64,000 nt of DNA. It comes from Apiotrichum sp. Y4204. Lineage: Eukaryota > Basidiomycota > Tremellomycetes > Trichosporonales > Trichosporonaceae. The stretch is taken from positions 186,001 to 250,000 of the forward strand of contig JAMYHL010000010.1 of the NCBI GenBank assembly GCA_025531455.1, written 5' to 3'. The position numbers and the translations under genes were made by a program. Shown in pieces: positions 33,841 to 45,481 of the stretch (the first letter of the stretch is position 1; each line of letters starts with the position of its first letter). Under the pieces are notes generated by a model, which was not told the origin of the DNA, made no database searches, and saw nothing but the letters and a program-made list of their open reading frames with translations.

Positions 33841-36800
33841 TGGTAGACAAGCCCTTGTTTCCAGGTCCACGACCTCGTCCAGTTTTATCAGTTTCGTATT
33901 CCGGTATCTATGTCTAGCTTATGGCTTATGCTTTTCTAGATGGGTTTATGCCGGTGACCGGCTTTGTTGTTATGTATGATGATTACGATTGAAGCTGTGA
34001 GGAGAGGGTGGGATTGATCGTGGTGACAAGTATAGCGGAGATGTTCAGTAGACATGGGATAACACGGTAGGATCTCGGCTCTTTCATCCGTGGTCAAACG
34101 TGGACTTGACATTATGTCCATCTTCTGACTGACTCCCAATGCAGGGCCTGAAACGTCTTGCACGCCGTTCTGGAAGGAAACTCATACTTGTACATACATG
34201 ACTGGAAGAGAGGCGCGTGGGTATACTGCAGACATCGACGACCGACTCGGCCGTTATTCGATACCCGGCATGGCTTCGCGCCGGCACGACGTAGAAGCGC
34301 CAGGTTTGTCAACCGGGTTAACAATCAACAGGGTTAAAGATCAACAGTCCGATCAGCAACTCCCGGCTACTCGCGTGTCCTGCACAGGGTGTTTATCGAC
34401 CAAAGAACGATCAGCGTGATGTGGACGACTGATGAGGGAATTGCATGGTTCTGGCCAAAAGTACAGTACCAAGCCACGGTTCAGCGTAGCTGGACATTCT
34501 CCTCGAAGCCGACGCAGCCCAAGATCGGCCACACACAGCACGATGCGTACGCGCTGTCGGGTCTACATGTCAATGGTTACAGTCCGGAATGTATCGGGAG
34601 CGCCCTCATGCCGAATCGGACGCGCTACGTGAGCTAGCGGCCAGCCGCACTGATTCATGGCGCCCACAGCCCGAGAGCCACGTCGCGCTTCGGCCTCGGT
34701 CCACTGGCGTCTTATCAGATAGCTGCCCGGGTCCCGGTCACTACATGCTCTTGGCGGGCCATGTCAGTTCGTTTCGGGGCCGTCAGCCGACTGCGCCCAA
34801 AAGAAAAAGAAAAGTCAATAAAATCGTGGGACCATGTGAAAGCTTGGCGAGGACGACGGGTGGGAACATTCCAGCTCTAACAGCGAGCTGGCTACATATG
34901 CGGGCGTGGCCACATCCCCGGTTGGACAGTCATGCGATCCTGAGGGTATCGTGTGATCACCAAGTGTCATGCCACATGTCACACATCGGGCAATCAGCTA
35001 GGCTACAGTACGAGTCACGCTCCGATCCGAGCGACGTCTTATCTGATTAGCCAAATGGCCAAGGGGGCTAACTCGTTGGTCTTTTGTCTTCTGTTAAAAT
35101 TTGGTTTCGGCCGTCGGACCCGACCCATAGCCCACATCCCATATCCACTAACCCAACCAGCCCTAACAGGGCAGACGACCAGGGCTGGCAGCCCTGGTGC
35201 GAGTGACGTTTGGGGTGCGTCGCGCTGTGCGACGGGGCGAGCGGCGGGCTCGGGCCGTGGACGGGATGGGATTGGGGGCATGCTCTCAACTGCATGTCAC
35301 CCGGACCTGTGAGGATGTGAGGTTATTTCCTCGCATGCGATGCCCAGTAGTGGTGGGAACTGTGTGGGTAAGGTGTGAGTAGGGGTTATTAGGGGACAGA
35401 AGTAGCTAAGTCCTAGTCTGCTCTGGGTCAGTTCGGAGTTCCCACGACACGGCCTGTGAGGACAAGTCGACTCGGGAGATGAGGGTTATTCTGGTTATTC
35501 TGCCTTTCTGGTCGGGATTCCCCCGAGATGGTAGTTTCCGGAAAGCTTGCGCTCGATCCCACTCGGACCCTCGGAGGGCTTGTGGGAATCAGCACGCGGG
35601 GCGTGAGGGAAGATCTTCGGCTGTCGGGTGATCTTGGACCTCACAATCATCGCAACGATGCGAAAACCACACTCCGCTCTAGTAGAAGAGTGAGTGTTGT
35701 TTGCGGGTCATCTCGGTCATCACGGATGAGCACGGCGTCTTCACCCGTTCCGAGTCGTTCAGCCGCTGGAATCCTTGGGAATCAGCCGAGGGGATAATAA
35801 GACGATGAGGCACGAGATAACGGTTGATCCGTGCTCATGTGACCCGTGTGCACTTGCTACTTGTCACACGAGACGTCCGACACGAGACACGAGACGAGAC
35901 GGGCGGGATCTGCCGGGCATGTCACAGTCGCGATATGTCGCGACATGGTGGAGCAGCCCCGAGTCGGGAGAACCGTGGAGTACACAAGAATCATGGATTA
36001 CTTAGAACAATAGCCCGGATATTCCCGTTCCGAGATCTGATTGCGGACGAATATAGTCTGGAGATGTGTGCTCCGCGCCACGAACAATAGATAGGGGGCG
36101 TGCGGCCCAGTGCGAGGGATGCGAGCAGTGATGAACGCAACAAGCACCGTCAGCGGCGCACGGACATGCGATGGAATCTACAGCAGGAAACGTACGATTA
36201 GCGCTGGGCGCGCTGGGTTCGGCGGGCGAGACGTGTCCGGTCCGTGATCCAGCATAAGATTGATTTCCGCTCGTGCCGCGGCGCGATCTAGCGCGGTATA
36301 TTATATTGTTCTCTCCCCTCACAGCTCCGAGCCCCGGTCAGACTTGACTAAATGGCGACGTATTGGGAGTCGGGGCCGAGGTTGACGTTTCATGCCCGCC
36401 GGCGTTTCAGTCTCCGTGCACACAATCACAAGATCACAATAGCGATTATACCGCGGGAAGGGGCGTGTCCGTGCGGAGAACAATGGCCCGGAATCCTCAT
36501 GTCCTGCAGAAGCGTAGAGTAACAATTCTGCACTCGGATAGCAACAGTACTGATGGAACCACGGAGTACCACTCGTCCGGGATTTTAGATAGATACCTTG
36601 ATTCCCGATACGTTCGACACAACGGTCAAACTTGGTCCATCCGCGCTGAGCGCGGCCGTAGGCTCCTCAGCGCCGATACTGAAACAGCACAATAAGCTCT
36701 CAAGCCTTACATCTCCGGATCCTCACCTCCGCTCGGACCCACCGATGCCCGCGCGACAAATCCCGACCACTGATTACATTCTCTTGCTCGCAACTACTGA

Positions 36801-39800
36801 CGTCCGATCTCCGAGGCCTCGCACGGGCGGGATCGGCGGGATCGGGGCCGTCTGTGCGCACTCCTGTGTCCGCCGAGTGTACATCATACAGTACATCCTG
36901 TCCTGACTTTGCTGACTCGGGTCTGTAACTTTAGGCGCCAAATACCGTCGCTCTCGGTCGCGGTCGGCCCCGCCGCGGCGCCGCGACCCCGACACGCCCC
37001 CACGCGTGCCGGACAGCGCATCGCCGAGTGGGGGTGGTGCCCTTGCGCATCCCTCGAACGAAGCGGAGGCCGCTAGGCTGTTTGCTCTGCACGTTCTGAA
37101 GATTGAGACATACTTCGGCGCTATCGGCGCCAGGGCTATCGCTCTACCACACACTATCGCCTTATCGCTATCGCAGCTCACACGTGATGCCGCGAAAAAC
37201 TCATAAAACACCAAACACGTTTTACACGTTTTCATAAACGTTTGGCGCGTTTGGACCGGGGACCGATAGGCAGGCAGCAGGCAGTTTCCACGTTGACGGC
37301 CAGGCAACAGTACATGACCTAATAGGCCCATCTCGTGGCGCCGAGTGGCGAGCTAAGCCGAGCTCCGGCGACACATGGCGTGCTCGGCGGAGTGCGCGAG
37401 TGCGGAGCAGAGTGATCACGTTCGTGCAGCGGGGGTCACGTTCGCTGGACGACCAAATGATATTTTATCAACGTGAGATTGCCTGTCCCGGCCACGTGGG
37501 CTGCCCCGTGCAAGCGCGCAAGCTCCGTCCAGGCACATGGAAATCAGGCCGCCAAGGGGCCAAGGAGTTAGTCACCGCTGGTTCGCCGCACGTTGGATCC
37601 TGCGCCAAGTCCCACCATCACTACTAGTGCTACTAAATCGAGCCATTGCGCCGTCGCGGCCTCTATGGACTATTCACTCGGAGGAGATGACGTGCGTCAT
37701 GCCCCGCACTGAGTGCACCGAGGGCCGAAGCGCCGACGGACACGTTGGCGGCGATGAACGTACAAAGCCGAAGATGCAGTGACACAAAGCCGAGCGCGGC
37801 GCAGCGCGGCGCCGACGCAAGCCACGCAGCGACGCAGCCTACCCCACCAGTCCGCCGCAAGCACTCCCGAACCCAGCCCACTACTATTGCACATTCTCGT
37901 TCTCGATTCTCGTTCACATCGCCTTCGGATCGGAGGCTCGGAAGGATGAGTACCGCTCTCGGAGGGGATACTAACCGGATACTAGCTACGGACATTGCGG
38001 CCGCAGCGACCCTATATTCCGAGGCCTGGATGCGGCGACTATGGCCCCGATCTGGGATGATCTGAGAGACGCCGATTCAGATTCGGCCTGGTCCGGTTCC
38101 AGCTCTGGGGCTGCGTCAAGCGGCTGAAGCAACGAGAGCCAACAAGGACATGTTTGTGACGGAGTGACACACCACGTACACCACACAGCCAACAGACTCC
38201 GTAACTCGCAACTCGTGCTCCTGAACAAATCGTCCTGTTCCTGATTTCCTGCGCTCCTACGGAAACGTGACCCATCTCAGGACGATCTTGTAGGATTCCT
38301 CAGGGCGTGATCGAGGTCTGGACAAGAGCGCGTCATCATCCTCCACCGTGTCAGAGTCGAACAGCCGCACAGCCAAAAGCCAATCCGAGTGGGATGTCAG
38401 TGTCCCGTACCGGCTCGGCGCTCGACTGAGCTCGATGCCTGCTCCCCCAGCCACCACAGCATGCACGGCGCGCAGCACGTCATCCAATCTCTCTCGACCA
38501 GCAATATCCTTGCTGTTTTAGCCGCGGTGACGCACCAGCAACGTAACGAAATGATCTGCTGGCGATCGTGATCGCCATGACTGCCGCGGCTCGAAGCTCA
38601 GATCGGCAGGTATAAGCTATAAGCGACGTCGGCCGCGTCCTGGCTCCACCTCGCTCCGCCCCGTTCCGCTCGGCGCCGCGGTCTCGCCGCCGAGCGTCCG
38701 ATGACGCTCGACATTGGAGTTGATGTAGAGAGTGGAGGTGGACGTCGTGTCCGGCAAGTGCTGGATGGAGGTATCGGGCTGAACGAGTCATCGCCACGAA
38801 CCGGCGGCGATGCACGTGATGCCTGCTGGGGAGCCGCGCAGGGCATGGTCGGGTCTCGCGCATGACGACATCCTTCAGCAGTACCCCACACGGCGACTCC
38901 AAGCCTTCACTGGCCATGCTGGCCAGACCGTGCATGATGTGGCGCGCGTTGTGGCGTGCATTGTGCATTGAGTGAACGGAGTGAGCAATTCACAAACAAA
39001 GGCAGCTTTCCCTGGATCAACATCAGTATCGACATCCACGGCTGGATCAGGCTTGCGGATTGCGGCTTGCCGGGCGCTCGCGGCGTGATCCACCTGCCTA
39101 TCACATGCACATTCTGTATCCATGATATCTATGTTCTTCCGGGTTTGGGCTTGCCGAGTTGTCGCGCCGTTGACCGGCCACACGGCGGGGGTGTTGCTGT
39201 CCTACTCCTCCCTGCGAACGGGAACCGGGAATGGGGTCTGAAAATGGGGCTGGCCGGTGGTGAGGCTGATCGGGCAGGGTGGAGCTACAGAGAGTTGCCA
39301 TGCGTTGAGGTGGGAGCATAACAGGGACGGATCTTTACAATGGAAGGTATCTGGCTGGATTTGTGGATGACATCCGCGTTCCCATTGTGTTCGCATCGCG
39401 TTCCCAGCCGATGGAGGTCTGGGAACGGCATAACTTAAAACAGAATGCAGCTCAATAGATGCAAAGTTACTCAACAGCTCACCGAAGCCAATACGTTAAT
39501 CCACGGTGTTTGAGTCTCGTGCTACTACTGATCGAACAGCCATTGCTTGAGCCTAAAGGTTCTTGAAGATATCCTTGCGTGGCGGACATGTGGCACTCGT
39601 GCACGCCAAGTTAACCAAAGTTGGCAGGTTTGCACGTTTGCAGATTCGCCAGTCCGCACCCACCAGAGTCCTGCGAGTCCTGCGCGGAATGCTGCCTGTG
39701 GCGCCACAGGGGGCGGACGGGAATCAGGACACTGCGATCCGGGGCGTCACATGTTTTGTGATTGTTGTCGTCTGCCTTTGGCGGCGCAAAGTTTGTCGCA

Positions 39801-39887
39801 GACTCTGCCGGACACGGGAGCGAGACCGGAGCGAGACCCCTTCCGAGAGCCGATCGGGGCCGCTCCCATCTGACGGGGACGGCCATG

Positions 39888-39928
39888 GTCACGGGTCACT
39901 GCGGTCACTGTGGTCACTGCGGTCACGG
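39888..39928. repeat. 9-bp tandem repeat (GTCACTGCG-type)
   Basis: About four and a half copies of a 9-bp unit around GTCACTGCG/GTCACTGTG, slightly diverged, inside the gene desert. Confidence 0.75.
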
Positions 39929-40007
39929 CTTCTGTTGCGCCAGTCACGGTCAGAAAAGGGGCCACCTGGGCAGCGCCGAGCGGGTGGAGCGCGGGGACCC
40001 TGCCCCT

Positions 40008-40047
40008 CGCCCCGTCTCGCCCCGTCGCCCCGTCGCCCCGTCGCCCT
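40008..40047. repeat. Short GC-rich tandem repeat (CGCCCCGT-type)
   Basis: Roughly five copies of CGCCCCGT with one longer spacer, 80 bp after the 9-bp array. Confidence 0.7.
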
Positions 40048-43000
40048 GGCAGGGGGCCGGGACAAAAGAGATCCGAGGCACGGTGACATCCTTGTGCATC
40101 TTGCATCTTGCAGGTTGCATCCAACATGGCGTGCTCGGCGATGGTTGGCTGGGCGAACAATAGTCTCCGTTCGGTGTGGTGCGAGGGCCGAGGGGACCGA
40201 TCAAGGGAGGTTATGGTTAGGATCCCCGTCTCACGTCTCATGATGCGTCGGTGACTGTATCGCACGTTGCATGTACCCCCGCAGGGCCGCAGTCCGAGCC
40301 GCGCCCGTCGCGCAGTGCCGCGCGGCGTGTCATCTGACGGACACGTGTTCACTTGTCGGCCGCCATGGGATCGCCCCCACGACAGCGGGGGCCGCTGTTG
40401 GCGCGTTGCGATGCATTCGGGAGTGGGATGCAAGGTGCAAGGAGCAAGCGTGGACCTGAGGCTCGGTCTCGGGATCGGTCTGTTGCTCTCGGCTGTTCGT
40501 CTCGGCACTCAGCACCGTCTCCGACTGGCTTCCGCTGCGCTCGTCATCGAACGGCACGGCCTCGCTGCAGTACCGTAAGCTGCTCACGACGATTAACGTC
40601 AAGGTGCAAGGTTTGCTACGAGCTCCGTTCTGGCAGTTTCCAGCCCGCTCTCGCTGCACCGAGCGCGCGCTAGTAGACTGTCCACGACGTCATTCATGGC
40701 GAATTGCACGATAACGGCCAGGGTTCGGCCCATTAGGGGAGCAGGGTTTGGCGGGACACAGCATGTTTGTCAGGGACGCTGAGAGGGCGACAACGGCTGC
40801 GAGTTCTGCCAAAACCACAGCTATCCCTCAATTGCTCGACGGACCCCCGCACCGACTAGGCGGCCGCTGGCCGCCAACAGCCAACGGCCAGATGACAGGA
40901 ACAATCTCGTGGCACTGGAAAGGCACCAGCAACGGGCACGGAGCGGGAACTCTCCAAGCTGAGCATAACGTAAAGTTGCCATCGCCGCTGTTGCCACCCC
41001 CGGCCCTGGTCCCTGAGGTTTATCAACCTGTAATGAGTGTGCTGACCTAGACTGGGTGCTATGCTATTCTTATTTGGCATGAAGTAAACCGGAGTGAACT
41101 GAAGCGAGTTGGTGACGAGTCGCGTAACAGTTCCCCCTCGGCCTCGGTCTCGCCTGTTGCTTACAGGCAATGGTGGCGGCACCAGCCGTCATCGCCTCCA
41201 GAAGCAGCTGGAAAGAAAAAATAAATAAACCAAACGCATCACGGATCACGGATCACGCACATGCATCCCCATCGGCGCCATCAGGGATGCCCGGGGCACA
41301 GGGAAGGGGCCGAAGGGGATCAGCGCTGCTAGCGCTGGCGGCCCTCACGCGCGCCCCGCAGGATCAAAGACGTCAACGGATCACAGCCCAGGAGGCCAGG
41401 ATGCAGGCCGCAGGGGATTTTTTTTTTTGCACGCCATAACGCCAGCAACGATGATGATGATGACGATGCGTGCCAGTGCCGGGACTTGCTGTGCACCGTG
41501 CACCATACACCGTGCACCAGGCGTGGTCGTCCATTCTGTCATTGTGAGCGCGCTGAACGAGTCATTCCAGTAGTAGTCATGCACAGAGGGAAAAAGTTTG
41601 CTCGTCAGTTTCCAGACATTGAAAAAAGACGAGACACAGTCGCCGCGCACCACCCCTTCCCCGACATTCTCATCTCATCGCAGCTCCGAGACACACCCCG
41701 ACTCCGTCTATCCGCGCACATTCCGGCCCGAGTTCTCACAATAGTAAGTCTGCTCCCGATGATTCCCACTCTACGTTATCCCACGGTGCGACTTTCTCCC
41801 ACGGCGTTGGCCGCCTGTGGTAAACGTGCGCCCGAGTGCGGTGCTTGAGTGCCCAGGTGGTGATGGTGGGGTTGATTTTTTTTTTTTTCATGGGCGGCAA
41901 GAGTTGCTAGCAGTTCCTAGTACTGTTTCCGTGGCATCGCGGTGTCGCAACATTGCCAACCCACCGCGTGCGTACTCTGCCGTTCGCGCGCTTTCTGTTC
42001 CTATGCTGTACCTCTATCCTCGCAAGGCACGCGGCCACTCCTGTGTACTCCTGTGCAGCAAAGTTGCGCAAATCCGATACGCTGCGCTGTGCACCAGTGC
42101 GGTCGCGCCGCGCGACACACATTTGTGGCTGCACATGCGGCGATGCGGGGATTCTTGGATTCGTGCGCACATTCGTGGACTGGTGAGACCGAGGGTCTCC
42201 GTGCAGACAAGTGCGAAAAGTTGCGCACGGCGAGCACGGTGTACCCATGTCTCACTACGGACACTTGGCGCACAGGTGTGATCTGCAGGCGTGGGGCGTG
42301 GGGAACCGTGCAACATGCAAGAGCCTAGGAGCGATCGGACCTCATCTCGGTGGCGGAACGAACCGCTGTACGCTGGGACAAGTCCTTGCTCTCCTTCGGT
42401 GTGGTATGCGCAATTTACACGTGCACTGCCGCGATGCCGCATTGCATCGCGGTGCATGAGACATTGTGTTCAACGTATAGCATAGCGTTCCATGGCCCCC
42501 GTGGTAGTATTGCGCAGATATCTGTTGATATCACGTTTTTCCGGGTCCTAATCTGTGATATTGTGTTTTGGCTTTGCGGTGTTTTGTGTTTGTCTCTCAT
42601 GATCTCTCATAGGTCTGCGCCTGTGAGAAAAAGTACCAGACGCAGAGAGGTTTGTTTCGCAGGACCTCTGGTGTCGGTGGGACAGAGTTGGGTTCCATGC
42701 CGGCCGCCATGCCGGCCCATGCAGTGCCTGCCTGTTCAAACAATGAACGCCGCACCCAGGAGGAAGGGGCGACCGATGCAACCGCATTACATCACTTGAG
42801 AGGTTCTAGTATTACAAACAATGCCAAAACCAAACCCTCCGAGCCACGAGACCCACAACCATTCCGTGCTGTTGGGTGTACTACCCCCGCCTCTCTGTCT
42901 GCCCCCCTTGCCCTGTCGTGCCACCTCCTGCCCCTCCAGGCCGTCCAGGCTGTCCAGGCCCTCCACTTTCCCCTCCCACACCCCCAGGCCCCAGAGCGTG

Positions 43001-43492
43001 GCAGAGCACCTCATCTCCCCACCCCACGGTACTCTGTACACTCTATTGTCTCCCCGCGACTGCCCGCGACAACCCCAGCCGTACACCATCCCATCCACAC
43101 ACTGCAGTGGCGGACACTGGAAGTGATTATTTTTTCTTCCCAGCGGTCACCCGTGATGGGTCCTCTGCTCCGACCGGTCTCTGCCACCCCGTCGTCCGCA
43201 TTCCGTTTGCACCTAAACCCCTCGTTTTTTTTTTTTATGCCTTGCATGTGTGCGCGACTTGCCACTGACTCACCAGCCCCATCCATTCTATATTAGTCGA
43301 TAATACGATAATACCTCATCGCATCACGACGTAGTTGCACGGAGTTGTGCCCAATCGCCATCGATTCCCCAGTGGCGTAATCATAGCAAGAGAAAAAAAA
43401 AATCGAAATATCGAAAAAAATCGACTTAGAAAACCGACCTGCCGAGTTAGGGGAGCCCCCTTTGAACCGCAACACTCTCAGCGACAACTTCG

Positions 43493-43516
43493 AAAAAAAA
43501 AAAAAAAAAAAAAAAA
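43493..43516. repeat. Poly(A) run of 24
   Basis: Uninterrupted A24 on the + strand, flanked by unique sequence. Runs of about 9-15 A or T occur nearby (~41421, ~41876, ~43225, ~43392). Confidence 0.9.
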
Positions 43517-44192
43517 TCCCTCCCCATTCTGCCTCTTCTCTCTCGGTCATTGTCCCTGAGTCCTCTGCTCTCCTGCCGAGCTGTCCCCTTTTTCTCGGCC
43601 GACGTTGTTTTTTTCCTCCTTGGCAACTGTCCCCTTCGTCTACCTCTGCTCCTGCGCCCCGCACCGCACCAGACCCTGATACACGCAGCTTGCACCGTGC
43701 AGTAACTGCTGCTACTGCGTACAGTCATCCCTCCCCTCCACTGTACTGCATACTGTACTGCGCGAGTCGCTGAGTCGGAGAGAAAAAAGAAGGTCATAGA
43801 TAATCAATCTCATCTCCTTCTGTAAGCTCTCTGCAGAATCCATCCATATCAACCACCACCCCCCATCCCCCAACCCTCATCACCTCCCCCTTCATCCATC
43901 AATCCATCTTCATCATTCATCTCAATCCATCCCCCGTCTCAGCATCATCTTTGGTCACCACCACGACCGCTCCGCCCATCCGTCGAGCACCGTTACACGC
44001 CCTACGTCGAGATCTCCCCGCGATCAGTAACGCTCCCGCCGGCAACGTGGCTTGGCTCTAGGTGCCTCCACCACACCCCCCAAACCGAGTGTCCCGGGTC
44101 GCGCATCCCCATACGCCTCGCCCCCCAAGCTCCTCTCGTAGCTCCAAAAGCGCCGCGTCGCCCTTCTCCACTCTTCATCTCAACTCTTCACC

Positions 44193-45481
44193 ATGTTCGA
44201 CGACGACTTTGAGCGCTGCTTCATCTGCCAGCAGCCCTGCAAGGGGTGAGTTGAGGATTTGTTTATGACTGGGAGTAATTATTTCTCTAACACCACAGAC
44301 TGTACTGCTCCGCCGACTGCAAGCAGCAGGACACTGGTGCTCCGTCGCCCGTTGTCAAGGGCGTGAGCCAGTCCGTCCGTCTCACGGCACGGCTTCCGGC
44401 CTCGCTCTCGCCTCATGTCCGCCCAGGCGCGATCGCCCCCTCGCCTAGCTTTGGTGCGCGGAGACGAGGCAACTCGTCTTCCTCCTCGTCGCTGTCCGAC
44501 TCGCCGATCCAGTCTCCCCAGACAAATCCCTCGGCGGGCGACTCGCCCCAGAAGGAATCGTTCAACCTTCCTCCTCCAGCGTACCCCAGCGCCTACACTC
44601 CTTTTGGCAGCATGCCCGTCAAGATACCCGGCGGCTTTGCCAGCCGTGTGCCAAGCGCAACCGCTAGCGGCGCCGCGACTCCTGGCTCCCACAACACTGC
44701 CTACCCCACTGGCACCTCGGTCGACACGCTTCGCTTCGGGCGCAAGTCGAGTGTGACAAATTCCGTGACCTCTCCTCTGGCCCTTGCTCCCCGCTGCGGA
44801 TGCGGACGCCCTCTGGGACACCGCGCTCGCTCAGGTGACCGCCGCCGGGATGCCACGGAGAACATGGGTCGCCTCAGCCTTGGCCCCAGCCTGACGACTA
44901 CGGATGACATGGGAACCACCAACGGCCGTCACCATTCGGACCCTGTGTACCGTCCTCCCCGCACACCGCTTGTCAATGGCTGCTGCCCAGCACTCCCTGA
45001 GGAGCGTTCTATTAACCACGTCCTTGGTGGTGCTTCGCTTCTCTCTCGCTCGCGCTCCGACCCCGCTTCGCCTCTGTCGCCCCGCAACCACCGCGGTATC
45101 CACCCGCGCCCGGCTCCTCGCGTTGACGGCAGGGAGGCTGACCTCACTTCGCCTCCTCTCGCCCGCGTGCCCCTTCCCCCTGTCACCAAGCAGCGCAGCA
45201 GGACCGACACAAGCTCACTCCCTGCGCCTTCGGATGACCGTCGTGGCCGCTCTCGCGAGCGCGTCAACCTCCGCCGCGGCGATGCCACGCCAGACCGCCC
45301 GGCCAAGATCCTCTACCACGAGGAGCGGGAGGTTGCTCCGACACGCGCTAGCCGCAGCCGCGGACGTGCGTCGAGCAGCGATCGCCGCCATGACCGTCGA
45401 TCCCGCTCCCGCGGCAACGAGATTGGCCTGGCGCTCAACCTCGGCGAAACTCGCGGCCGCGCGCAGCACGTCTACGCCTAG
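44193..45481 (+). CDS. Ecl1-family stress/lifespan protein with N-terminal Cys cluster
   Basis: Probable member of the Ecl1 family (fission-yeast Ecl1/2/3), small regulators that extend chronological lifespan and respond to nutrient or metal stress. Exons 44193-44245 and 44299-45481 (intron 53 nt, phase 2) give 411 residues. The family mark is the N-terminal Cys set C9-x2-C12 ... LYC21-x3-C25 followed by KQQD, which may bind zinc; the intron splits this set. The rest is disordered and Ser/Pro/Arg-rich, with a second CGCG motif near residue 205 and SR/RS-like stretches near the C-terminus (SRSRGRASSSDRRHDRRSRSRG). Far longer than fission-yeast Ecl1 (~80 residues), as is usual in basidiomycetes if the call is right. 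The CT-rich leader supports the start. Assignment rests on the short Cys region only. Confidence 0.75.

Larger units (their letters stand above)
33841..44192. other. Gene desert of ~10.4 kb
   Basis: No open frame on either strand looks coding: none shows the third-position C/G bias of the genes here, a known motif, or plausible splice-linked continuation. It contains minisatellites (39888-39928, 40008-40047), homopolymer T/A runs clustered at 41.4-43.5 kb, and an imperfect 16-bp duplication near 34314-34346. Nothing resembling LTRs, reverse transcriptase or transposase was seen. The last ~700 bases (43520-44192) are CT-rich and probably the promoter/leader of the Ecl1 gene. It could hide non-coding RNA, a regulatory region or decayed repeats; the sequence alone does not decide. 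Confidence 0.5.

Noticed and set aside
33841..44192. CRISPR array, transposon or LTR in the desert
   Set aside because: No regularly spaced repeats, terminal repeats or polymerase/transposase motifs were seen; CRISPR is not expected in a fungus.
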